NCBI GenBank assembly: GCA_026400415.1
Contig: JAPLPA010000473.1
Coordinates: 1 to 5,288, forward strand
DNA: 5,288 bases
DNA from: Afipia sp.
GTDB taxonomy: Bacteria > Pseudomonadota > Alphaproteobacteria > Rhizobiales > Xanthobacteraceae
Direction: 5' to 3'
Under the pieces are notes generated by a model. It searched no databases. It saw only the letters and a program-made list of their open reading frames with translations, and was not told where the DNA came from. Shown in pieces: positions 1 through 5,288 of the stretch. Every line of letters begins with the position of its first letter. Position 1 is the stretch's first letter. Made by a program: the position numbers and the translations under genes.

Positions 1-1044
1 GATGGCGTGGTCGCGCTGACTCACAAGACCGGCTGCGGCATGACACAGCTTGAGCCGCTCACGGTTTTGCGCAGAACGCTCGGCGGTTACGCGCGGCATG
101 TGAATTTTTCGCACGTCATCATTCTCGGTCTCGGCTGCGAGATGAATCAGATCGGCGGGTTTCTCGAAGAGCAGCGTCTCGCAGGCCGTCTGCGCTCACT
201 CGATATTCAGGATGCCGGTGGCTCACGCAAGACGATGGAGAAGGCCGTCACCTTCGTGCGCGAAGTGTTGGCGGAGTCCAATAACATCAAGCGCGAACCT
301 TGCTCAGCGAGCGAATTGATGGTCGCACTTCAATGCGGTGGTTCGGACGGTTACTCAGGCGTGTCGGCTAATCCCGCGCTGGGCGCGGCGAGCGACATTC
401 TTGTCCGTCACGGCGGTACGGTCATCTTGTCCGAAACGCCGGAAACTTACGGCGCGGAGCATCTGCTGACGCGCCGCGCGGTGAGCCGCGAAGTCGGCGA
501 GAAACTCGTCGCACTCATGCGCTGGTGGGAAGACTATACCGAGCGCAACAATGCCGAGATGGATTCCAATCCGTCGCCCGGCAACAAGGCCGGTGGACTT
601 ACGACCATTCTGGAAAAATCGCTCGGCGCGATGGCAAAGGCGGGCAGCACCAATCTGGTGGACGTGGTCGGATATGCGGAAGCCGTCACCAAGAAGGGAT
701 TCGTGTTCATGGACACGCCGGGTTTCGATCCGGTGGCCGCCACCGGTCAGGTCGCGGGCGGTGCGAACCTCGTGGCGTTCACGACCGGGCGCGGCAGCGT
801 GTTCGGCTGTAAGCCGTCGCCGTCGATCAAGCTTGCGACCAACACTGCGATGTTCAAGCGCATGGAAGACGACATGGACGTCAACTGCGGAACCATTTTG
901 GACGGCGAGGAGACGGTGCAAGAGTGCGGCCAGCGCATTTTCGACCTGATGCTGCGGGTCGCCTCAGGTGAGCAGACCAAGAGCGAAGCGTTCGATTTCG
1001 GTGCGGCGGAGTTTGCGCCGTGGGTATTAGGCGCTACGATGTAG
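1..1044 (+). CDS. UxaA-family sugar-acid dehydratase (altronate/galactarate dehydratase type), 5'-partial
   Basis: The reading frame is open from the first base, so the start lies upstream of the window; 347 residues are visible, ending in TAG at 1042-1044. The GTG at 7 lies inside conserved sequence (DGVVALTHKTGCGM) and is not the real start. Family motifs run in order: TGCGM (28-42), LGCEMNQ, CGGSDGYSG (from about 334), ANPALG, NPSPGNKAGG, KAGS, FTTGRGS (about 778-798) and KLATNT. They match E. coli altronate dehydratase UxaA and galactarate dehydratase GarD from memory. Family members are metal-dependent cytoplasmic lyases that dehydrate aldonates or aldarates to 2-keto-3-deoxy acids; the cysteines in TGCGM, LGCE and CGGSD are candidate metal ligands. 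About 150 residues are missing if the protein carries the N-terminal SAF domain, or about 50 if that domain is a separate upstream gene. Sulfolactate sulfo-lyase subunit SuyB is a relative, so the substrate stays open. It is probably cotranscribed with the next two genes. Confidence 0.9.
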   Translation, partial: DGVVALTHKTGCGMTQLEPLTVLRRTLGGYARHVNFSHVIILGLGCEMNQIGGFLEEQRLAGRLRSLDIQDAGGSRKTMEKAVTFVREVLAESNNIKREPCSASELMVALQCGGSDGYSGVSANPALGAASDILVRHGGTVILSETPETYGAEHLLTRRAVSREVGEKLVALMRWWEDYTERNNAEMDSNPSPGNKAGGLTTILEKSLGAMAKAGSTNLVDVVGYAEAVTKKGFVFMDTPGFDPVAATGQVAGGANLVAFTTGRGSVFGCKPSPSIKLATNTAMFKRMEDDMDVNCGTILDGEETVQECGQRIFDLMLRVASGEQTKSEAFDFGAAEFAPWVLGATM

Positions 1045-1064
1045 GCCATATTGGAATCAACGGC

Positions 1065-1068
1065 AGGA
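1065..1068 (+). promoter_or_regulatory. Ribosome binding site for the desaturase gene
   Basis: AGGA lies 8 bases before the ATG at 1077, in the 32-base gap after the dehydratase stop codon. It favours the ATG at 1077 over the in-frame GTG at 1020, which would overlap the upstream gene by 25 bases. A second purine run, AGGG at 1071-1074, is too close to the ATG to be the main site. Confidence 0.5.
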
Positions 1069-1076
1069 CCAGGGCT

Positions 1077-2039
1077 ATGCCGATCGTTGAACGCGTCGAT
1101 CCAAAATCGATTTTCACGCCTGACGAGTGGGCGCGGCTGACAGCGCGCAACTCGTGGCGCGGCATGTGGCTGGTCGCGCATTGCTGGGGCGTCATTATTG
1201 GTGCTGTGGCGTTGGTGGCGATCTGGCCCAATCCATTCACATGGCTGATCGCGGTGATGATCGTCGGCACGCGGCAATTGGGTCTGGCGATCCTGATGCA
1301 TGAGGCCGCGCATGGCGGTCTGCACACATCGCAGAAGATCAACGAATTTGTCGGGCAGTGGCTTTGTGCGGTGCCGGTCGGCGCATCGCTTGCCGGCTAT
1401 CGCGCCTATCATCTCAAGCATCATCGCTACACGCAGCAGCCTGAAGATCCGGATCTGGGGCTGTCCGCTCCATTTCCGATCAGCAAGGACAGTTTTGGTC
1501 GCAAAGTATTTCGCGATCTGACGGGCCAGACTTTCATCAAGCAGCGGCTGCCTTTGTTCATGGCGCTCTTTCGTGACGGGAAACCTGTCGAAGTTCACGA
1601 CGACGAAACCGAGAATTTTTTGACCAGCGGCGCGCAGGCAATGCGGAATTTCTTGATCCTGAACGCGCTTTTGTTTGTGTTGTTTTATTTTGCGGGCGCG
1701 GGCGTCTGGTTTTTCGCTGTCTGGGTGGTAGGAATGGCGACGTGGTTTCCGCTGGTGACGCGGGTGCGCAACATCGCCGAGCACGCTTGCACGTCGACGG
1801 GTCCAGATCCGTTTAGCCATGCGCGGACAACACACGCCAACTTCATCGAGCGCGCTTTCATTGCGCCTTATTGGGTCAACTACCACGCCGAACACCATCT
1901 CTTTATGTATCTGCCCTGCTACAATTTGCCGGAAGCCCATCGATTGCTGGCCGCGAAGGGGTTGATCGAGCGTGTCGATGTCGCACCCAATTATCTCGAC
2001 GTCTTGCGGCTTGCGACGTCGCGTGTCACACCCGCCTGA
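1077..2039 (+). CDS. Membrane fatty acid desaturase-family protein (three histidine boxes)
   Basis: From the ATG at 1077 the protein has 320 residues. It carries the three histidine clusters of membrane di-iron desaturases and hydroxylases: HEAAH (75-79), HLKHH (112-116) and HAEHH (270-274). A further conserved-looking histidine sits in RNIAEH (H236). The stretch NYHAEHHLF followed by PCYNLPEAHRLL is typical of the fatty acid desaturase family. Hydrophobic segments lie at about 31-50, 53-74, 93-108 (weak) and 190-226 (probably two passes), with the histidine boxes expected on the cytoplasmic face. There is no signal peptide or fused redox domain, so ferredoxin or another electron donor must come from elsewhere. 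Family enzymes use O2 and two electrons to desaturate or hydroxylate a hydrophobic chain, but relatives also act on amino-acid-like substrates (for example the rhizobitoxine desaturase) or carotenoids. The substrate here is unknown. Its place between two sugar-acid dehydratases, with gaps of 32 and 27 bases, is unusual. Confidence 0.88.
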   Translation: MPIVERVDPKSIFTPDEWARLTARNSWRGMWLVAHCWGVIIGAVALVAIWPNPFTWLIAVMIVGTRQLGLAILMHEAAHGGLHTSQKINEFVGQWLCAVPVGASLAGYRAYHLKHHRYTQQPEDPDLGLSAPFPISKDSFGRKVFRDLTGQTFIKQRLPLFMALFRDGKPVEVHDDETENFLTSGAQAMRNFLILNALLFVLFYFAGAGVWFFAVWVVGMATWFPLVTRVRNIAEHACTSTGPDPFSHARTTHANFIERAFIAPYWVNYHAEHHLFMYLPCYNLPEAHRLLAAKGLIERVDVAPNYLDVLRLATSRVTPA

Positions 2040-2066
2040 GTGACACGGGTAAACTTACGCAACGAC

Positions 2067-3785
2067 ATGAGCAAAGAGCCGAAAAAAGCCGGACTTAAAA
2101 AGGGGCTCACCAGTTACGGCGATCCGGGTTTCTCGCTGTTCCTGCGCAAAGCCTTCATCAAGGCGATGGGCTATTCGGATGACGCGCTGACGCGCCCGAT
2201 CGTCGGCATCACGAACACATATAGCGACTACAATCCGTGTCACGGCAATGTGCCGCAGTTGATCGAAGCTGCGAAGCGCGGCGTGATGCTGGCAGGCGCC
2301 ATGCCGATGGTGTTTCCGACGATTTCGATAGCCGAGAGCTTTTCGTTTCCGACCTCGATGTATCTGCGCAATCTGATGGCGATGGATACCGAGGAAATGA
2401 TCCGCGCGCAGCCGATGGATTCGGTCATCGTCATCGGTGGCTGCGATAAAACATTACCCGCGCAGATCATGGCCGCCGTGAGCGCCGATCTGCCGACGGT
2501 CGTGATTCCGGTGGGCCCGATGGTTGTCGGCCATCACAAGGGCGAGGTGCTGGGCGCGTGCACCGATTGCCGGCGCATGTGGGGAAAATATCGCGCGGGC
2601 GAAATCGACGACGCCGAAATCGAAGCGGTCAATGGGCGGCTTGCGCCGTCTGTCGGCACCTGCATGGTGATGGGAACAGCGAGCACGATGGCGTGCATTA
2701 CCGAAACGCTTGGTCTGTCGCTGCCGATGAGCGCCACAATTCCGGCGCCGCATTCCGAGCGCGTGCGCTGCGCAGAGGCCAGCGGAAAAGTTGCGGCCGA
2801 AATGGCGATCACCGGGGGCCCGCGACCGAGCGAGTTGGTGACGCCTGCCGCGCTTAAGAATGCGCAAGTGGTTTTGCAGGCTATCGGTGGTTCGACCAAT
2901 GGGCTCATTCATCTCACAGCGATTGCCAATCGCACACCGCACAAAGTTGATCTGGCTGCGTTCGATCAATTGAGTCGTGACGTGCCGGTGCTGATCGATC
3001 TCAAGCCGTCCGGCGCGCATTATATGGAGCATTTCCATCACGCGGGCGGCGTGCCGAAACTGATGAAGCAGCTCGGCGATCTGCTTGATCTCAACGCAAA
3101 GACCATCGAAGGCAAAACGTTGCGCGATGTCGTGGCGGGTGCGGAAGAAGTGCCGGGGCAGGATGCGATCCGCTCGCGCAACGACCCCATTACGCCGGAA
3201 GGCGCGATGGCCGTTCTTCACGGCAATCTCGCGCCGCGCGGCGCGATCATCAACCATTCGGCGGCGACGCCGAAATTGTTGCAGCACACCGGACGCGCGA
3301 TTGTGTTTGAGTCGGTCGAGGATATGACGCTGCGCATCGACGATCCGAAGCTCGATGTGAATGCCGACGATGTGTTGGTGCTGCGTAACGCTGGCCCGAA
3401 GGGCGCGCCGGGAATGCCGGAAGCGGGTTATCTGCCGATCCCGCAGAAGCTCCTTCGCTCTGGCGTAAAGGACATGGTGCGGATTTCCGACGCGCGAATG
3501 TCAGGTACGGCATTCGGCACCATCGTGTTGCACATCACGCCGGAATCGGCGGTCGGCGGCCCATTGGCACTGGTGAAAACCGGCGACACCATCAAGCTCG
3601 ACGTCAAGAACCGCAAGATAGATCTCATGGTGGACGCAGCCGAATTGAAAAAGCGTCAGGCAGCCTTGGCTGAACGCACGACGCCGGAATGGGCGAAGCG
3701 CGGCTACGCGCATCTCTTTAATGAAACGATCACGCAAGCCGACGAAGGCTGCGATTTCGATTTCATGCGCCGCGACGGAAAATAA
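2067..3785 (+). CDS. IlvD/Edd-family [2Fe-2S] sugar-acid dehydratase (L-arabinonate dehydratase-like)
   Basis: The protein has 572 residues from the ATG at 2067 and ends in TAA (3783-3785). This start fits the usual family N-terminus. An in-frame GTG at 2040, directly after the desaturase stop, would add nine unremarkable residues; neither start has a clear Shine-Dalgarno site. Cysteines C58 (NPCHGN), C126 (GGCDKT) and C199 (GTCMVMGTAS) are the expected iron-sulfur ligands. E90, D127, K128 (usually carbamylated) and E452 are the expected Mg2+ ligands, and S479 in SDARMSG is the expected catalytic base. All sit one position before the residues I recall for Rhizobium L-arabinonate dehydratase, a [2Fe-2S] enzyme. 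The tail GCDFDFMRRDGK is also typical of the sugar-acid branch rather than dihydroxyacid dehydratase (IlvD, branched-chain amino acids) or Edd. The reaction is dehydration of an aldonate to a 2-keto-3-deoxy-aldonate in the cytoplasm. Candidate substrates are L-arabinonate, L-fuconate, D-xylonate or a relative. It is the last gene of the plus-strand block. Confidence 0.92.
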   Translation: MSKEPKKAGLKKGLTSYGDPGFSLFLRKAFIKAMGYSDDALTRPIVGITNTYSDYNPCHGNVPQLIEAAKRGVMLAGAMPMVFPTISIAESFSFPTSMYLRNLMAMDTEEMIRAQPMDSVIVIGGCDKTLPAQIMAAVSADLPTVVIPVGPMVVGHHKGEVLGACTDCRRMWGKYRAGEIDDAEIEAVNGRLAPSVGTCMVMGTASTMACITETLGLSLPMSATIPAPHSERVRCAEASGKVAAEMAITGGPRPSELVTPAALKNAQVVLQAIGGSTNGLIHLTAIANRTPHKVDLAAFDQLSRDVPVLIDLKPSGAHYMEHFHHAGGVPKLMKQLGDLLDLNAKTIEGKTLRDVVAGAEEVPGQDAIRSRNDPITPEGAMAVLHGNLAPRGAIINHSAATPKLLQHTGRAIVFESVEDMTLRIDDPKLDVNADDVLVLRNAGPKGAPGMPEAGYLPIPQKLLRSGVKDMVRISDARMSGTAFGTIVLHITPESAVGGPLALVKTGDTIKLDVKNRKIDLMVDAAELKKRQAALAERTTPEWAKRGYAHLFNETITQADEGCDFDFMRRDGK

Positions 3786-4532
3786 TCAATAGGTCGCGCG
3801 GCCGCCGGAAATATCAAATACGGCACCCGTGGTGTAGAGACATTCCTCGGACGCCATCCACGCCACCAGTGACGCCAATTCTTCGACTTTCAAAAAACGC
3901 GCGCGTGGAATTTTCGACAACATGAAGTCGATATGCTGCTGCGTCATTTGGTCGAAGATTGCAGTTTTCGCCGCCGCAGGTGTCACGGCATTCACCGCGA
4001 TGTCGGTGCCGGCCAGTTCCTTGCCGAGCGATTTTGTCAGCGCGATGACGCCGGCTTTCGAGGCCGAATAGTGCGACGCGTTCGGATTGCCTTCCTTGCC
4101 GGCGATGGAGGCGATGTTCACGATCCGCCCGTAATTCTGTTTCATCATCGAAGGCACCACGGCCTTGCAGCAGATGAACGGGCCGTCGAGATTGATCCTC
4201 ATCACCTGACGCCATTCGTCATAACTCAGATCCTTCACCGGCTTGTTGACGCCCGCGATGCCGGCGTTGTTCACCAGAATGTCGATTTTGCCGAACGCCT
4301 TGAGCGTGGCGTCGTGTGCGGCGTCGACCGACGCGGTATCGGCAGCATCGGTCTTAATTGCGATCACCGCCGAGCCAATTTCCTTTGCGGTCTTCTGTGC
4401 CAGCGTGTCGTCGAAATCCCAGATCGCGACCTTGGCGCCGGAAGAAACAAACCGCTCGGTGATGGCGCGCCCGAAGCCTTGCGCGCCGCCGGTGACGACG
4501 GCGATGCGTCCGGTGAGATCGATTTTGTTCAT
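3786..4532 (-). CDS. Classical SDR-family NAD-dependent dehydrogenase
   Basis: This is a 248-residue protein of normal length for a classical short-chain dehydrogenase/reductase. The Rossmann glycine motif TGGAQGFG is at 14-21. D39 at the end of the second strand suggests NAD(H) rather than NADP(H). NNAG is at 88-91, and the catalytic set is N114, S142, Y155 and K159 (YSASK). The usual PG after the sixth strand reads PAAAKT (185-190), so the glycine is replaced. The C-terminus TTGAVFDISGGRATY is a family-like tail. The ATG at 4530-4532 is chosen because a good Shine-Dalgarno site precedes it and the Rossmann fold begins within ten residues; the frame stays open upstream to 5036, but that part is a shadow of the neighbouring gene. 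Automatic annotation would probably say 3-oxoacyl-ACP reductase, but the context favours oxidation of a sugar, sugar acid or 2-keto-3-deoxy acid. Its gene lies 10 bases after the other SDR, so the two are very likely cotranscribed and translationally coupled. Confidence 0.92.
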   Translation of the reverse strand: MNKIDLTGRIAVVTGGAQGFGRAITERFVSSGAKVAIWDFDDTLAQKTAKEIGSAVIAIKTDAADTASVDAAHDATLKAFGKIDILVNNAGIAGVNKPVKDLSYDEWRQVMRINLDGPFICCKAVVPSMMKQNYGRIVNIASIAGKEGNPNASHYSASKAGVIALTKSLGKELAGTDIAVNAVTPAAAKTAIFDQMTQQHIDFMLSKIPRARFLKVEELASLVAWMASEECLYTTGAVFDISGGRATY

Positions 4533-4539
4533 TTTGTTT

Positions 4540-4544
4540 TCCTT
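4540..4544 (-). promoter_or_regulatory. Ribosome binding site overlapping the upstream stop codon
   Basis: On the minus strand the sequence reads TAAGGAAAACAAAATG. AAGGA serves the SDR starting at 4532 and shares bases with the TAA stop (4543-4545) of the upstream SDR. This decides the start of the downstream gene and suggests translational coupling of the pair. Confidence 0.75.
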
Positions 4545-5277
4545 AGAGAGTCCAACCGCCGTCGGCGATGTGCGCGACGCCCGTGGTGAATGAGCTCTCG
4601 TCGCTACCGAGATACACCGCAAGCGACGCCATTTCCTCGGCGGTGCCCAAGCGCCCCATGGGCTGGCGGCTGACGAACATGTCGCGTCCGCCTGAACCCA
4701 AAGATGCCGCGCGGCCCAGCATCGAAGGTGTCTCGATGGTTCCGGGACAGATGCAGTTGCAACGAATACCTTTGGTGATGAAATCGACCGCAACCGCGCG
4801 GGTGAGGGCCGCGACTGCGGCTTTGGTCGCGCTATAGACGTAGCGATTGGGCGCGGCCTTGAACACGCCGGCTGCTGAAGCGATGTTGACGGTCGATCCG
4901 CCGCCGCCCGCCAGCATCGCCGGGAGAAATGCCTTGATCGTGCGGTGCATCGACTTGACGTTGAGATAGAACGAAAAATCCCAATCCTTATCCGAACACT
5001 CCAGCACTGTGCCGTTGTGCACGAAGCCTGCGGCATTCAGTAGGATATCGACCTTGCCGACTTTCTTCGCCATCGCATCGACGGCTGCGGTGTCGAGCGC
5101 GTCAAGCTTGTAGGTTTCCTTCACGCCTTCGCTCGTGAGTGCCGCCAGGCCCTTTTCATCGAGGTCGGTTGCGACGACGGTCGCGCCTTCCTTGGCGAAC
5201 GCGATTGCGCAGGCGCGACCAATGCCAGCTGCGGCTGCGGTCACGAAGGCGCGTTTGCCTTTCAATCGTCCGGACAT
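4543..5277 (-). CDS. DHRS6/BDH2-like SDR, possible 2-keto-3-deoxy-L-fuconate 4-dehydrogenase
   Basis: This is a 244-residue classical SDR starting at the ATG at 5275-5277. The cofactor motif TAAAAGIG is at 13-20, and D38 in ATDLD indicates NAD preference. NAAG is at 81-84; the catalytic residues are N106, S134, Y148 and K152 (YSATK), and PGT is at 178-180. The segments AGFVHNGTVLECSDKDWDFS, IKAFLP, FITKGIRCNCICPGT and the end DGGWTL closely follow human DHRS6/BDH2 as I recall it, including the arginine just before the active tyrosine (R145). Bacterial members of this subgroup include 2-keto-3-deoxy-L-fuconate dehydrogenase, which oxidises C4 of the dehydratase product before hydrolytic cleavage. 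The neighbouring sugar-acid dehydratases support that type of role. Alternatives are a sugar 1-dehydrogenase or a hydroxybutyrate dehydrogenase. It is the first visible gene of the minus-strand pair; a promoter would lie beyond the right edge. Confidence 0.92.
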   Translation of the reverse strand: MSGRLKGKRAFVTAAAAGIGRACAIAFAKEGATVVATDLDEKGLAALTSEGVKETYKLDALDTAAVDAMAKKVGKVDILLNAAGFVHNGTVLECSDKDWDFSFYLNVKSMHRTIKAFLPAMLAGGGGSTVNIASAAGVFKAAPNRYVYSATKAAVAALTRAVAVDFITKGIRCNCICPGTIETPSMLGRAASLGSGGRDMFVSRQPMGRLGTAEEMASLAVYLGSDESSFTTGVAHIADGGWTL

Positions 5278-5282
5278 ATTAA

Positions 5283-5287
5283 CTCCC
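5283..5287 (-). promoter_or_regulatory. Ribosome binding site for the DHRS6-like SDR
   Basis: On the minus strand GGGAG lies 5 bases before the ATG at 5277, supporting that start. The window ends one base further on, so the promoter and any upstream gene are not visible. Confidence 0.6.
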
Positions 5288-5288
5288 A

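Noticed and set aside
1020..1076. GTG start at 1020 for the desaturase
   Set aside because: It would overlap the upstream gene by 25 bases and add 19 residues with no family resemblance. The ATG at 1077 has AGGA at a suitable distance.
747..1940. Long open minus-strand frame (397 codons) opposite the first dehydratase and the desaturase
   Set aside because: It spans the junction of two well-supported plus-strand genes. Its translation is rich in Arg, His and Gln with no recognisable motif, as expected of a shadow frame in GC-rich DNA.
2454..3287. Minus-strand open frame (277 codons) opposite the IlvD/Edd gene
   Set aside because: It is wholly inside a strongly conserved gene, has an Arg/His-rich composition without domains, and shows no ribosome binding signal I would trust.
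3798..3805. Palindrome GCGGCCGC near the convergent gene ends as a possible terminator
   Set aside because: It is only 8 bases, codes for conserved C-terminal residues of the SDR, and has no following T-run. It is better explained as coding sequence.
3933..4589. Plus-strand open frame (218 codons) opposite the second SDR
   Set aside because: It is antisense to an SDR with all catalytic motifs, and its translation resembles no family I know.
4533..5036. N-terminal extension of the second SDR, making a 416-residue protein
   Set aside because: The extension is the out-of-frame reading of the DHRS6-like SDR gene. The Rossmann fold starts right after the ATG at 4532, which has its own Shine-Dalgarno site.

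Overview
The window holds five tightly packed protein genes and no RNA genes, mobile elements, repeats or CRISPR arrays that I can see. GC is roughly 60% by eye and is fairly even. Protein style, gene packing and the resemblance of the products to rhizobial enzymes suggest an alphaproteobacterium, perhaps of the Bradyrhizobium/Rhodopseudomonas/Afipia group. That placement is an inference, because no marker gene is present.

Plus-strand block (1-3785): a 5'-truncated UxaA-family (altronate/galactarate-type) sugar-acid dehydratase, a small integral-membrane fatty acid desaturase-family protein with three histidine boxes, and an IlvD/Edd-family [2Fe-2S] sugar-acid dehydratase that looks most like L-arabinonate dehydratase. 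The gaps are 32 and 27 bases with no terminator, so the three genes probably share a transcript. Minus-strand block (3786-5277, transcribed right to left): a DHRS6/BDH2-like short-chain dehydrogenase (SDR), related to bacterial 2-keto-3-deoxy-L-fuconate dehydrogenases, is transcribed first. A second classical SDR follows after 10 bases, and its ribosome binding site overlaps the stop codon of the first. The two blocks converge and their stop codons abut with no base between them.

Taken together, two unrelated kinds of sugar-acid dehydratase and two NAD-type SDRs point to a non-phosphorylating sugar or sugar-acid catabolic locus. In such routes a sugar is oxidised to an aldonate, dehydrated to a 2-keto-3-deoxy acid, and sometimes oxidised again at C4 before cleavage. 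The exact substrate cannot be read from the sequence. No aldolase, hydrolase, transporter or regulator lies inside the window. The odd member is the membrane desaturase between the two dehydratases. I see no defence, toxin or mobile system. The most interesting open question is whether the desaturase and the paired dehydratases and SDRs form an uncharacterised pathway.
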